A DNA stretch of 64,000 bases from Caballeronia zhejiangensis (GTDB lineage: Bacteria > Pseudomonadota > Gammaproteobacteria > Burkholderiales > Burkholderiaceae): the NCBI RefSeq assembly GCF_000698575.1, contig NZ_JFHD01000004.1, positions 1-64,000 of the forward strand, given 5' to 3'. The position numbers and the translations under genes were made by a program. A model generated the notes under the pieces. That model was given only the letters and a program-made list of their open reading frames with translations. It was not told the origin of the DNA and made no database searches. Positions 30,892-39,620 of the stretch are shown here, one piece after another. How positions within the stretch are numbered: position 1 is the first letter of the stretch; the number at the start of each line of letters is the position of its first letter.

Positions 30892-31032
30892 CGACGAGGC
30901 GTCGGCTGCGGTCGCGCGACGTCGGCAATCGGACTTTGTTACAAGTCTTACCGCCGACGTGCGGCAGTTTTACCGAAGGTTTTCGTAAGCCGCGGTTATA
31001 CTCGGCCCGTCTCAAAAACAATCATCCGAACT

Positions 31033-31476
31033 ATGTCAAAGCGAATCATTCGACTCGTTGCAATCGCAGCGCTCACGGCTGCTGCGTCGGTTTCGGCGAT
31101 GGCCGGCGACATGAACAATGCGCTCGGCGGCGCGCTCGGCGGCGTAGCCGGCGCGGCGCTGGGCGGCGCGGTGGGCGGCAGCACGGGCGCGGTGCTCGGC
31201 GGGGCGGTAGGTGGCGGCGCCGGCGGCGCGGTCACGTCGAACCGTCGCGAGCGCACGGGCGCGATCATCGGCGGCGCGCTCGGCGGCGGTGCGGGCACGG
31301 CGGCAGGCAACGCCATGGGCGGCCGCGGCGGCGGTCTGATCGGCGCGGCGCTCGGCGGCGGCGCGGGCGCGGCATTGGGCGGCAATGTTTCGCGCTCGAA
31401 TTCGTACGCGGACGACTACAGCCGCGGCTATAACGGCCATCGCGGCAAGCATCACAAGCATCATCGCCACGACTGA
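31033..31476 (+). CDS. Glycine-zipper envelope protein with His-rich tail
   Basis: 147 residues. A signal peptide (about 1-25, ending M-A-G-D) is followed by about 100 residues built from repeats of A-L-G-G-A-L/V-G-G type. This is the glycine-zipper 2TM pattern seen in small outer-membrane and membrane-inserting proteins. The tail is basic and His-rich (H-R-G-K-H-H-K-H-H-R-H-D), which could bind metal or phosphate groups. Transcription is probably independent, because the upstream gene is divergent and the downstream one is convergent. The low-complexity coding creates long open frames on the other strand, which I ignore. Confidence 0.8.
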   Translation: MSKRIIRLVAIAALTAAASVSAMAGDMNNALGGALGGVAGAALGGAVGGSTGAVLGGAVGGGAGGAVTSNRRERTGAIIGGALGGGAGTAAGNAMGGRGGGLIGAALGGGAGAALGGNVSRSNSYADDYSRGYNGHRGKHHKHHRHD

Positions 31477-31502
31477 CGTTCACGCGTCGGCATGCTGTCT
31501 GC

Positions 31503-31553
31503 GCGCGCCTTTCATCGCATCGAGCACGGTCCTTGAATGCGATGGATGCGCGC
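31503..31553. terminator. Long hairpin downstream of the glycine-zipper gene
   Basis: CATCGCAT (31513-31520) pairs perfectly with ATGCGATG (31537-31544), and the flanking GCGCGC blocks at 31503-31508 and 31548-31553 extend the stem. It begins 27 bases after the stop codon of the plus-strand gene. No T-run follows, so it may be a processing or Rho-assisted end. Confidence 0.4.
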
Positions 31554-31643
31554 AATGATCACGCACGTCGCAGAGGCGCCGCTTTCGGCGTCCGCGCGCT
31601 CGCGCGCCGCTTCGCCGGCCCGAGCGCGCATCCAAACGCAAAG

Positions 31644-31674
31644 CGACGCGTCCTCACCCTGCGCGGGTGCGTCG
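31644..31674 (-). terminator. Probable terminator of the zinc dehydrogenase gene
   Basis: Read on the minus strand just after the stop at 31676, CGACGC (31674-31669) pairs with GCGTCG (31649-31644), with an inner ACCC/GGGT stem. A T-rich stretch (CTTTGCGTTT) follows. This fits a weak intrinsic terminator. Confidence 0.5.
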
Positions 31675-31675
31675 A

Positions 31676-32845
31676 CTAAGGCTTCAGGACCACCTTGATG
31701 CACCCGTCCTGCTTATCGCGGAAGGTTTCGTACATCTGCGGCCCGTCCGCCAGATTCATCCGGTGCGTGATGACGAAGGACGGATCGATCTGTCCTTCTT
31801 CGATGCGCTTGAGCAAGTCGTCGCTCCATCGATTGACGTGCGTTTGCCCCATGCGCCAGGTGAGACCTTTGTTCATCGCCGCGCCGAACGGAATCTTGTC
31901 GATCAGTCCGCCATACACGCCCGGCACCGAGAGCACGCCCGCCGGACGGCACACGTAGATCATCTCGCGCAGCACATGCGGCCGGTCGGATTCGAGCATG
32001 ACGGCCTGCTTGATTCGATCGTAGATGCCGTCGAACGAGCGCGTCGCGTGCGACTCCATGCCGACGGCATCGATACACTTCTCGGGGCCTTTGCCTTGTG
32101 TCAGATCGCGCAAGCGGTCGAGCACGCTTTCGTCCTTGAAGTTGATCGGGATCGCGCCCGCCGCCTGCGCCATCGCAAGCCGCTCGGGAACGTGATCGAT
32201 GACGATGACCTGTCGCGCCCCCAGCAATATCGCGCTGCGGATCGCCATCTGCCCGACGGGGCCCGCGCCCCAGATCGCGACGGTGTCGGTCGGTTCGATT
32301 TCGCAATTGACCGCGGCCTGCCATCCGGTCGGGAAGATGTCGCCGAGAAAGAGCACCTGTTCGTCGGAAAGGCCATCGGGGATCTTGATATGGGTCTTGT
32401 CCGCGAACGGCACGCGTACGTATTCGGCCTGTCCGCCCGCATAGCCGCCTGTCAGATGCGTGTATCCGAAGAGGCCGGCCGTCGTATGACCGAAGAGTTT
32501 GTCGGCGGCGTCCTTGTTCCGGTTCGAGCGTTCGCAAACGGAGAAATTGCCCCGCTTGCATTGATCGCATTCGCCGCAGATGATCGTGAACGGCACCACG
32601 ACACGATCGCCCACTTTGAGGGCGGTGTTATCACGGCCGACTTCGACCACTTCGCCCATGAATTCATGACCCATCACATCGCCCGATTCCATGCCGGGCA
32701 TGAAGCCATCGAACAGATGGAGGTCCGAGCCGCAGATCGCGCAAGTCGATACCTTGATGATCGCATCGCGGCCGTGCTCGATCACGGGGTCCGGAACGGT
32801 GTCGTAACGGATGTCTTTCTTGCCATGCCAGATGAGTGCCTTCAA
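31676..32845 (-). CDS. Zinc-dependent alcohol/formaldehyde dehydrogenase-like protein, TTG start
   Basis: 389 residues of the medium-chain dehydrogenase family. I place the start at TTG 32845, because AGGAGG lies 5 bases upstream and the protein then begins x-K-A-L-I-W-H-G, as relatives do; upstream in-frame ATGs would have no such site. The catalytic zinc ligands are C in A-I-C-G-S-D, H-E in G-H-E-F, and a later Cys/Asp. The structural zinc site is [15 protein letters not shown]. The NAD fold has G-A-G-P-V-G. Length and motifs point to the glutathione-independent formaldehyde-dehydrogenase-like branch. It is divergent from a flavin reductase, 142 bases apart. Confidence 0.9.
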   Translation of the reverse strand: MKALIWHGKKDIRYDTVPDPVIEHGRDAIIKVSTCAICGSDLHLFDGFMPGMESGDVMGHEFMGEVVEVGRDNTALKVGDRVVVPFTIICGECDQCKRGNFSVCERSNRNKDAADKLFGHTTAGLFGYTHLTGGYAGGQAEYVRVPFADKTHIKIPDGLSDEQVLFLGDIFPTGWQAAVNCEIEPTDTVAIWGAGPVGQMAIRSAILLGARQVIVIDHVPERLAMAQAAGAIPINFKDESVLDRLRDLTQGKGPEKCIDAVGMESHATRSFDGIYDRIKQAVMLESDRPHVLREMIYVCRPAGVLSVPGVYGGLIDKIPFGAAMNKGLTWRMGQTHVNRWSDDLLKRIEEGQIDPSFVITHRMNLADGPQMYETFRDKQDGCIKVVLKP

Positions 32846-32987
32846 GGTCGCCTCCTGCGGATTGATCCGATTGTCGGATAGGTGCGTCGTCGCTGCCATT
32901 CGACTTGCGCAACGCGTATTCCCGCCGAGGCATGGCACATGCACATGCACGCTTGAACGATTCCTCCGACATCAAGGGTAAAGCGCG

Positions 32988-33500
32988 ATGACAAACGGTA
33001 TGGCCGACCTCTTCCGGCGTCTGACGGCAGGCGTCCATGTGATCGGCGTGGCGGACGGCGCGACGAAGAACGCGTTTACGGCGAGCTCCGTCATGCAGGT
33101 CTCGTTCGACCCGCTGCTCGTTGCGATCGCAATCAATCCGGCGCATGCGTCCTATCGGATACTGCAACGCGGACGCGCGTTCTCCATCAACGTGCTGCGT
33201 TCGGATCAGCAGACGTTGGCCGCGCACTTCGGGACACAATCGGGCCGCACGATCGACAAGCTGTCGTCGACGCCTTGGAAAACCGGCCGAAGCGGCGCGC
33301 CGATACTGCCCGATGCGCTGGCGTATTTCGACTGTCAGGCTATCGGCGATATCGAAGCCGGGGATCATCGCCTCGTGACAGGCAGCGTGATAGACGGTGC
33401 GGTGCTTTCTCCCGAAGCGCAGCCGTTGATCTATGCCGCGACGGAAGATCTGGACCGGAGCGCGCAGCTCTACGCCAAGTCGTTCAACGAATCGAAGTAG
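32988..33500 (+). CDS. Flavin reductase family protein
   Basis: 170 residues. It begins F-R-R-L-T-A-G-V-H-V-I-G-V, with the A-F-T-A-S-S-V motif of FMN-binding split-barrel flavin reductases (as in HpaC and the small components of two-component monooxygenases) and F-S-I-N-V-L-R in the middle. Such enzymes reduce free FMN or FAD with NAD(P)H for a partner oxygenase. No oxygenase gene is adjacent, so the partner is unknown. The ATG at 32988 has an AAGGG-type site; ATG 33000 is an alternative start. Confidence 0.88.
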   Translation: MTNGMADLFRRLTAGVHVIGVADGATKNAFTASSVMQVSFDPLLVAIAINPAHASYRILQRGRAFSINVLRSDQQTLAAHFGTQSGRTIDKLSSTPWKTGRSGAPILPDALAYFDCQAIGDIEAGDHRLVTGSVIDGAVLSPEAQPLIYAATEDLDRSAQLYAKSFNESK

Positions 33501-33586
33501 AAGTTACGCTTGCGGCGGCCGGTGACGAAGCGCGTCGCATGCTGTGTCGAGATTCGTTCATGGATCGATCAGGGAAAAGCGGGTTC

Positions 33587-34069
33587 TCATTTCAGATCGG
33601 CCGGCACCTTGCCGCCGTTCTCCGCTAGCTTCGTCATGACCTGCTTGTGCAGCCAGATGTTCATCGTGGCGGAGTCGTCGGTGTTGCCGGTGTAGTGCAG
33701 TTCTTGCGCCAGCGCCTTGCGCGATTCGAGACTGCTATCGAGATCGAGCAGCTTCAGCAGATCGACGATGGACGATCGCCAGCTCAGCGCCGCGCCGTTT
33801 TGCTGCTGCTTTTGCGTGAGGATCGCAATGACGTCCACTTCGGGCAATGGCGTGACCGCTGGCCGTGCAGGCTCGACGCCGGGCGTTGCGGGCGTGCCGG
33901 CGGCGCCGCTCGCCGAACCCAGAGGCGTGCTGGTCGGATTGCCCGAAGAGGTCGTGCTCGATGGCGGCGCCGCATTGGGTGCCGCAGGCGGCACGGTCCC
34001 GCCGGAAGCGGTCGCCGCCGGATGGTCGTGCGGAAAGATCTTGTTCAATATGTTCGAGAAGATGCTCAT
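33587..34069 (-). CDS. DUF3597 family protein
   Basis: 160 residues. It starts M-S-I-F-S-N-I-L-N-K-I-F, has a Pro/Thr/Ser/Ala-rich linker (about 20-75), and then a conserved C-terminal domain (V-D-V-x-A-I-L, L-x-W-R-x-S-I-V-D-L-L-K-L-L-D-L-D-S-S, A-x-E-L). This is the DUF3597 pattern (LysM-like region followed by a small helical domain) common in Burkholderia and rhizobia. Function is unknown. It is grouped with general stress genes. Confidence 0.85.
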   Translation of the reverse strand: MSIFSNILNKIFPHDHPAATASGGTVPPAAPNAAPPSSTTSSGNPTSTPLGSASGAAGTPATPGVEPARPAVTPLPEVDVIAILTQKQQQNGAALSWRSSIVDLLKLLDLDSSLESRKALAQELHYTGNTDDSATMNIWLHKQVMTKLAENGGKVPADLK

Positions 34070-34136
34070 GTTTTCCTCTGTGCGTCAGTGATGTCGATGT
34101 TCCGCGCATCGCGCATCGAGCGTGCCGCGCGTCTCG

Positions 34137-34583
34137 TCATGCGACGGGCCCGTGCACGAAGTAACGAAGCAACGGCGCGAAGGTCATCGCGTCGGTCGGC
34201 TTCGCGCAAAACGCGTCGAATCCCGCTTGCTTCGCGCGTTGCAGATCGGCCTCGCTTGCTGCCGCCGAATGGGCGATAAGAATGGTCCCGGACGTGTTCG
34301 CGTCCGCGCGAAGGCGGGCGGCGACTTCGAGCCCGGACATGTCGGGCATCCAGATATCCAGCAGGACGACTTCCGGTTTGCATCGCGTGGTCGCGTCGAT
34401 TGCGCCGAGGCCGCCGTAGACGGCATCGGCATCGAATCCGCACACGGCCAGAACCATGCTGATGGCGTCGGCCGTATCCACATAGTCGTCGACGACGAGC
34501 ACGCGCGGCGTGCCGGGCGCGGTTTTCGTTCTACGTGTCCAGATCGCGCATTTCGGTACCAGGTATTCGCTCACGGCACTCAT
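34137..34583 (-). CDS. Single-domain response regulator (CheY-like)
   Basis: A receiver domain with the acidic pair V-D-D, the phosphorylation Asp in L-L-D-I-W-M-P, the Ser of A-H-S-A, and the Lys of A-K-P-T. No output domain follows, so it is a stand-alone receiver. About 30 residues precede the domain. The start is uncertain: ATG 34583 is my choice, with ATG 34598 nearly as good. No histidine kinase is adjacent. It is likely part of the stress-related group around the manganese catalase. Confidence 0.82.
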   Translation of the reverse strand: MSAVSEYLVPKCAIWTRRTKTAPGTPRVLVVDDYVDTADAISMVLAVCGFDADAVYGGLGAIDATTRCKPEVVLLDIWMPDMSGLEVAARLRADANTSGTILIAHSAAASEADLQRAKQAGFDAFCAKPTDAMTFAPLLRYFVHGPVA

Positions 34584-34647
34584 GATTCGTTGGCGCATCG
34601 ATAACGCTCGAGCGGCGCTGCCCCGAACCGGAGCAGCGCCGCCGGTC

Positions 34648-35523
34648 TTACACTTCGTTCGCCTTTCCAGCGCCCAGGTCGGCGCCGGTGGTCGGATCGG
34701 CGGACGGATCCGAAGCCGTGCGCGATGCCATCGCCTGCAGCACTTCGACATCGCGTTCGGTCACGGTCACGGTGGCCGCTCCGTCGCCGCCATCGACGGC
34801 CGGTTGCGGATCTTCGACGAACTTCCAGTCGCCGCCTTCGTTCCACGGCCCGCGCGCGTCATTGCCCTTCGACATGTTGAAGTACACGCTCGTGAACTCC
34901 GGCTCGCCCGGCAGCTTGCCTTGCGGGAAGTTCGGCTGAATCGAATGAAGCGCCTTTTCAAACGACTTCTGATGCGCAATTTCGCGCGTCATCAAAAAGC
35001 CCAGCGCTTCCTTGATGCCCGGATCGTCCGTCACGTTGATGAGACGCTCATAGACGATCTTCGCGCGTGCCTCAGCGGCGATATTCGAGCGCAGGTCGGC
35101 CGTCGGTTCGCCGATGGTGTCGATATAGGCAGCGGTCCAGGGCACGCCCGCGGAGTTGGTGAGGGCAGGGCCGCCGCCATAGAGCAGCGCGGTGGTGTGC
35201 GAATCGTTGCCGCCGCCCGTGAGCGAGCGATACAACTCGGCTTCCGATTCCACTGCTTCCGCGAGCTGGCCCTTTGCGCCCTTGTTCAGCATCGCGACGA
35301 TCGAGCCGATCACTTCGAGATGGCTCAGTTCTTCGGTGGCGATATCGAACAACAGGTCCTTGCGGCCCGGATCGTCTTCGCCGACAGCTTGCGTGAAGTA
35401 CCGGCACGCGGCAGCCAGTTCGCCCTGCGGCCCGCCGAACTGCTCGAGCATCAGATTGGCGAGACCCGGATTGGGCGCGCTCACGCGGACGGTGTATTGC
35501 AGACGCTTGTTATGCACGAACAT
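34648..35523 (-). CDS. Manganese (non-haem) catalase
   Basis: 291 residues, starting at ATG 35523 with AGGAG upstream. It decomposes H2O2 using a di-manganese centre in a four-helix bundle. The metal ligands can be placed: E in L-M-L-E-Q-F-G-G, E and H in A-T-E-E-L-S-H-L-E, E in A-A-E-A-R-A-K, and H in R-E-I-A-H-Q-K. The C-terminal tail includes the usual F-N-M-S-K-G segment and then an acidic low-complexity end. Such genes in this group are often RpoS or general-stress controlled, which fits the YihY and CsbD neighbours. Confidence 0.94.
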   Translation of the reverse strand: MFVHNKRLQYTVRVSAPNPGLANLMLEQFGGPQGELAAACRYFTQAVGEDDPGRKDLLFDIATEELSHLEVIGSIVAMLNKGAKGQLAEAVESEAELYRSLTGGGNDSHTTALLYGGGPALTNSAGVPWTAAYIDTIGEPTADLRSNIAAEARAKIVYERLINVTDDPGIKEALGFLMTREIAHQKSFEKALHSIQPNFPQGKLPGEPEFTSVYFNMSKGNDARGPWNEGGDWKFVEDPQPAVDGGDGAATVTVTERDVEVLQAMASRTASDPSADPTTGADLGAGKANEV

Positions 35524-35848
35524 TGCATGGCTCCTTTTAGGGCGCACGAAACCCTTCACGGTCCCGGCGCGAATCATCAAGGTTGGACGGTTATGCTCGC
35601 AGCGACCAAGAGGACGTCGAAGGCGTCGGTTACGGTCATGCTGCTGCAAGCCTCAGCGCGATGCATCGCGCTGGCGTATCGCGGGGGAAAGCCGCGTCGT
35701 GGAATGGAAGGCCGGCTGTCCGGATCGAAGTCCGCGGCATCGGCCTGAATGGGAATCAGCAACGCGTATGCCACGCGATCCAACTGACTTCGAAGGAGCG
35801 GGCATCGACGATGCTTGATGCCGAGCGGATGAATCAACGGAGACAACC
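35524..35848. promoter_or_regulatory. Divergent intergenic region, 325 bases
   Basis: It separates the manganese catalase (leftward) from the YihY-type gene (rightward). A GGAG at about 35839 serves the yihY-like start. Short open frames in it have no family features. It presumably holds both stress promoters; I cannot point to a specific element. Confidence 0.4.
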
Positions 35849-36949
35849 ATGAACGTCAAGTCGCTTATGGGACGAACCTTCGCGTGGCCCGCACGCACGT
35901 TCAAACGTTTCAGCGCGGATCGTGCTGCGCCGATGGCCGCGAGCATCGCGTTCTATTCAGCGTTCTCGCTCGCGCCGACGCTCGTCATGGTGATCGCCGT
36001 CGCGGGCCTCGTGTTCGGCGCGGAGGCCGCTCGCGGTCAGCTCTTTCATCAGATCAACGGCATGCTCGGCAAGGATGCCGCCGCGAGCGTGCAGGCGATC
36101 GTCGAGCACGCGCATCAGAGCGGCGGAAGCGGCATTGCCGCGGTGATCTCGTTCGTACTGCTGGCCGTGGGCGCATCGGCGACGTTTTCATCGTTGAACA
36201 CGGCGCTATCGATCATCTGGCCGAAAAGCGGCAGAGAAAAATCGGGCGTCGCCACGCTCGTCAAGGTTCGGCTGATCTCCTTCGGTCTCGTGATGGGCGT
36301 CGCGTTCCTGCTGATCGTGTCGCTCGTGCTGGACACCGCCGTGCAGGCCGCGGGCAAATGGGTGTTCGGGGAATCGCCGCTCGTCGTCATCGGCGACATC
36401 GTGCAGTTCGTGCTCGGTCTCGCGATCCTTTCGTGCGCTTTCGCCGCGCTGTTGAAGTATCTGCCCGATGGTCACGTACCGTGGCGCGATGCGCTCGTAG
36501 GCGGCGTTATCTCCGCGGTGCTGTTCTCGGTCGGCAAGAAGCTGTTCGCGCTCTATCTCACGCATGCCGGGACCGCGAGCGCATTCGGCGCGGCCGGCTC
36601 GCTCGCCGTGCTCCTGATGTGGCTGTATTTCGCGGCAGCCGTCATGCTGCTGGGCGCGGAAGCCGCTGCAACGCGAGTCGAGGCGCGCGAAGGCAAGACC
36701 GACGAATCGAACGAGAAGCGCGAGCCTCATGCAGCGCCGGCGACGAACGTGCCCGCCACGACACGTCCGCAAACCGCGCCCGCGATGCAAACGCGCCCGA
36801 GCGTCGCGCCGAACGGTTCGCCCGTGATCGCGAAGGTAATCGGTGCGGTAAAAGCGAACCCCAGTCGATTCGCAATCGCCGCGGCAGGCGCGACGCTCTT
36901 CGTGTTCGCGAGGGGCGGACATCGACATCACACGGAAAGACGTTCCTGA
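35849..36949 (+). CDS. YihY/BrkB-family membrane protein
   Basis: 366 residues. The N-terminal 280 residues have six membrane helices with family motifs: R-A-A-P-M-A-A-S-I-A-F-Y-S, F-S-L-A-P in helix 1, and W-L-Y-F-A-A-A-V-M-L-L-G-A-E near the end of the core. The Pro/Thr-rich linker (about 280-335) and a final hydrophobic stretch are a Burkholderia-type extension. The family was once called ribonuclease BN by mistake; its function (perhaps transport) is unknown. It begins a run of small stress genes on the same strand. Confidence 0.9.
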   Translation: MNVKSLMGRTFAWPARTFKRFSADRAAPMAASIAFYSAFSLAPTLVMVIAVAGLVFGAEAARGQLFHQINGMLGKDAAASVQAIVEHAHQSGGSGIAAVISFVLLAVGASATFSSLNTALSIIWPKSGREKSGVATLVKVRLISFGLVMGVAFLLIVSLVLDTAVQAAGKWVFGESPLVVIGDIVQFVLGLAILSCAFAALLKYLPDGHVPWRDALVGGVISAVLFSVGKKLFALYLTHAGTASAFGAAGSLAVLLMWLYFAAAVMLLGAEAAATRVEAREGKTDESNEKREPHAAPATNVPATTRPQTAPAMQTRPSVAPNGSPVIAKVIGAVKANPSRFAIAAAGATLFVFARGGHRHHTERRS

Positions 36950-37006
36950 GCAACTTCGGCACGGCGGATGCTGCGAAACGCGTGAGCGTTCGGCAAGGAG
37001 CCACAC

Positions 37007-37471
37007 ATGCAAGGGCATTTCGACGACCTGATGAAGCGGGCCATCTATTCAGGCTCCGCTGCGGGACTGGCTTCGGCTTGCGCCGCGTCGACCGCGGCCG
37101 TTCGCGCGGGACACGAGCCATACGCGGCGATCAACGCCGTATCCCACTGCTTATGGCCGAGAGCAATCTGGCATGAAGAACCGAGCTTCAGATACAGCGC
37201 GTTCGGCGCAACCATTCACATGGGAAGCGCGGCTTTCTGGGGCGTGTTGTTCGAGTCGTTATGCGGACCGCGTTCCCGGCCAGCGACGATCGTCGCCGCC
37301 GCCGCGACGACCGCGCTCGTCGCCTATGTCGTCGATTACCACGCCGTGCCCAAACGAGTCACGCCCGGCTTCGAAGCTCATCTGTCGAAGCGCTCGCTCG
37401 CGATGACCTACGTCGCGCTCGGCGCAGGCTTCGCGATCGCGGCGCTGATTCGCGGACGCGCGGCACGCTGA
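37007..37471 (+). CDS. YagU-like small membrane protein
   Basis: 154 residues, with AAGGAG 6-8 bases before the ATG. About four hydrophobic segments are visible (A-A-G-L-A-S-A-C, the G-A-T-I-H-M-G-S-A-A-F-W-G-V-L-F-E segment, T-A-L-V-A-Y-V-V-D-Y, and A-M-T-Y-V-A-L-G-A-G-F-A-I). The pattern resembles the DUF1440/YagU group of inner-membrane proteins, linked in E. coli to acid resistance. The resemblance is judged by eye and could be to an unnamed relative. Confidence 0.55.
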   Translation: MQGHFDDLMKRAIYSGSAAGLASACAASTAAVRAGHEPYAAINAVSHCLWPRAIWHEEPSFRYSAFGATIHMGSAAFWGVLFESLCGPRSRPATIVAAAATTALVAYVVDYHAVPKRVTPGFEAHLSKRSLAMTYVALGAGFAIAALIRGRAAR

Positions 37472-37517
37472 AGGCATCGGCTGTCATCGCCATTTGTCCA
37501 TCACACAGGAGCACACG

Positions 37518-37721
37518 ATGAACAAGGATCAAAGGGAAGGGATCAAGGAACAGATCAAAGGCTGGACCGATACGGCCATCGGCACCGTGACGGGCAATGA
37601 AGATCGCAAGGTGAAAGGCGATGTCGAAATTACCAACGGCGCCAATCGCAAGGACTATGGCGATCAGAAGGACAACATCGAAAAGGGCGTGGAAGACCCG
37701 GGCGATCCGACCAACGAGTAA
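37518..37721 (+). CDS. CsbD-family stress protein
   Basis: 67 residues, AGGAG 7 bases before the ATG. It is hydrophilic, beginning N-K-D-Q-x-E-G-I-K-E-Q-I-K-G, with G-x-V-T-G-N-E-D-R-K-V-K-G-D as in CsbD/YjbJ proteins. These are abundant general-stress proteins of unknown mechanism. Its place after the YihY- and YagU-like genes supports a sigma-S-type stress group. Confidence 0.88.
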   Translation: MNKDQREGIKEQIKGWTDTAIGTVTGNEDRKVKGDVEITNGANRKDYGDQKDNIEKGVEDPGDPTNE

Positions 37722-37793
37722 TCGATAGCGCGCAAGCGTTGAAACAAGAGTGGCCGTATGGTGCGGCCGCCGTAACCGTAAGGAGCATCGAAC

Positions 37794-37967
37794 ATGAGCA
37801 CGCCATCCCAGCAAAGCGGACAGGACCAGAAGCCCTCCGACGACGAAACCTTCACCACCGATGTCTCCGAAACGGACGACGAAGGCACGACCGTGCGCGA
37901 AGCCGAAGTGCGGAAGGACGACCTTTCCGAAGTCAAGCCGAACGAGGGCGCGGGCACGCCGGAGTAA
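37794..37967 (+). CDS. Small acidic hypothetical protein
   Basis: 57 residues with AAGGAG 8 bases before the ATG. The protein is highly acidic and hydrophilic, without a hydrophobic core (S-D-D-E-T-F-T-T-D-V-S-E-T-D-D-E at 15-30), so it is probably disordered. I do not recognise a family. The good ribosome site and the position 72 bases after the CsbD gene favour a real gene of the same stress group. It ends 6 bases from the convergent cytochrome gene. Confidence 0.6.
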   Translation: MSTPSQQSGQDQKPSDDETFTTDVSETDDEGTTVREAEVRKDDLSEVKPNEGAGTPE

Positions 37968-37973
37968 CGCACG

Positions 37974-39251
37974 TCATTTGTGGATGGTCGCGCGAAACGA
38001 TCCCACGTCGTTGGCCGTGACCGGGCGCGCGTCGTTGCCCCACGACGCGCGCACATACGTGAGCACTTGCGCGATCTGTACGTCGGTGAGGCGTCCGGCG
38101 AAGGGCGGCATCGCCTGACGTGGCGGGCCGTGGATCGTCGCGGGGCTGTTGCCGCCTTCGACGAGCAGCCGGATCAGCGAGGTCGTATCTTCGCTGATGA
38201 CCGAGGGATTGCCCGCCAGCGCGGGAAACGCATTCGGCACGCCCTTGCCATCGCTTCGATGACACTGTGCGCAAAACCCCGCATAGACCGCCGCGCCCTG
38301 TTCGGGCGCAACGTCGGGCGCGCGCGTCTTGAGACGTCCCGGCGACGCAAGCGACGGATCGAACACGCCGTCCGCCGCGCCGGTCGCGGGCAGCGTCTTC
38401 AGATAGACGGCGATCGAGCGCAGATCGTCATCGGTCAGGTATTGGGTGCTGTCCTCGATCGTTTCGACCATGCTGCCGAATGCGGCCATGCCCGCGCCGT
38501 GGCCCGTCTTGAGAAACGCGGCGATATCGTCCTGTGCGATGCGCCCGAGCCCCGAGCCGGAATCTCCGCGCAAATTCGGCGCGAACCAGTTGTCGTTGAC
38601 GCCGCCGGAGAGGAACGTTTTCGATGACTCGTCGTATCCGCGTTCCTGATATGCGATCCCGCGCGGCGTGTGGCACGAGCCGCAATGCCCGAGCGACTGC
38701 ACGAGATAGGCGCCGCGATTCCAGCTCGCATCGCGATCGGCGTGCGGTTCAAACCGCTGCTTCGGCGCGAACGCCATGCGCCACAGAGGCAACGCCCAGC
38801 GCTGGTTGAACGGAAAGGGTACTTTCGTTTCCGGCGGCCGGTGATTCACGGGCGGCACGCCATGCATCATGTAGGCGTAGAGCGCGCGCAGATCGTCGTC
38901 GCTGATCTTCACGAACGCCGGATACGGCATCGCGGGATAAAGCCCCTTGCCGCCCGGCGCGACGCCCTCGCGCAACGCCTTCGCAAAGTCCTCGTAGCTG
39001 TATGTGCCGATGCCCGTCTCGCGATCCGGCGTGATGTTGCTGCTGACGATGGTGCCGAACGGCGACGTCATCTCGAGCCCGCCCGCATACGGCGCGCCGT
39101 TCGAGGGCGCGGTATGGCATCCGGCGCAGTCGGCGGCTTTGGCGAGATACGCGCCGCGCGCAATCAGTTCGGGCGATGGCGACGCCCTGTCGTCCGCCAT
39201 GACGGCGAGCGGCCACAGAAGCAGAACGGAGAGGATGCGGGATACGTTCAT
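37974..39251 (-). CDS. Tri-haem cytochrome c (alcohol-dehydrogenase-subunit type)
   Basis: 425 residues. A signal peptide ends near V-M-A-D. Three haem sites, C-A-G-C-H, C-G-S-C-H and C-A-Q-C-H, each start a cytochrome c domain of about 130 residues. The first begins R-G-A-Y-L-A-K-A-A-D-C, as in the cytochrome subunits of membrane-bound alcohol, gluconate and aldehyde dehydrogenases. No dehydrogenase subunit is adjacent. It is the last gene of the oxidase operon, 2 bases after the mono-haem gene, so I infer that it feeds electrons to the caa3 oxidase. Confidence 0.9.
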   Translation of the reverse strand: MNVSRILSVLLLWPLAVMADDRASPSPELIARGAYLAKAADCAGCHTAPSNGAPYAGGLEMTSPFGTIVSSNITPDRETGIGTYSYEDFAKALREGVAPGGKGLYPAMPYPAFVKISDDDLRALYAYMMHGVPPVNHRPPETKVPFPFNQRWALPLWRMAFAPKQRFEPHADRDASWNRGAYLVQSLGHCGSCHTPRGIAYQERGYDESSKTFLSGGVNDNWFAPNLRGDSGSGLGRIAQDDIAAFLKTGHGAGMAAFGSMVETIEDSTQYLTDDDLRSIAVYLKTLPATGAADGVFDPSLASPGRLKTRAPDVAPEQGAAVYAGFCAQCHRSDGKGVPNAFPALAGNPSVISEDTTSLIRLLVEGGNSPATIHGPPRQAMPPFAGRLTDVQIAQVLTYVRASWGNDARPVTANDVGSFRATIHK

Positions 39252-39253
39252 CG

Positions 39254-39616
39254 TTATTGGTGATACAGGTATGCGGCGATGTCACGCGCATCGATTTCGC
39301 CGACGCCGAGATCGGGCATCGCGCTCTGCGGTGAAATGCGCTGCGGAAAACGGATCCATGTCTGCAGATTCTCCGGTGTGTTCGGCAGCTTGCCCGCGAC
39401 ATAAGCCCGCTCGCCGATGTTTTGCAGCGTCGGTCCGACCTTGCCGTAAGCGCCCGGCACGCCGTCTATCCGGTGGCACGCGCCGCAGCCGTAACGCTGG
39501 ATCGCATCGAGGCCGTGTCGCGGATTGCCGCCGGTGATCGCGTCGGCCGAAGGCGGCTTGCCCTGGCAAGCGGCGAGCGTAGCGATCAGAAGGAGCGCGA
39601 TTGGAGTCGTGTGCAT
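39254..39616 (-). CDS. Mono-haem cytochrome c lipoprotein
   Basis: 120 residues. The signal peptide ends in the lipobox L-A-A-C-Q. One haem site, C-G-A-C-H, is followed by the class I pattern G-P-T-L-Q-N-I-G and a Met ligand in S-A-M-P-D-L near the end (M-P-D-L-G-V in place of the usual M-P). It is probably anchored to the periplasmic face of the membrane. It lies between ctaG and the tri-haem cytochrome, all closely spaced, and likely donates to the oxidase. Confidence 0.9.
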   Translation of the reverse strand: MHTTPIALLLIATLAACQGKPPSADAITGGNPRHGLDAIQRYGCGACHRIDGVPGAYGKVGPTLQNIGERAYVAGKLPNTPENLQTWIRFPQRISPQSAMPDLGVGEIDARDIAAYLYHQ

Positions 39617-39620
39617 GTGC

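Noticed and set aside
31120..31400. Repetitive G/C-rich sequence that looks like a tandem repeat or CRISPR-like array.
   Set aside because: It is the coding sequence of the Ala/Leu-Gly-Gly glycine-zipper repeats; the units differ and there are no spacers.
35583..35852. An 89-codon frame between manganese catalase and the YihY-type gene.
   Set aside because: No recognisable features and it overlaps the ribosome site of the next gene.
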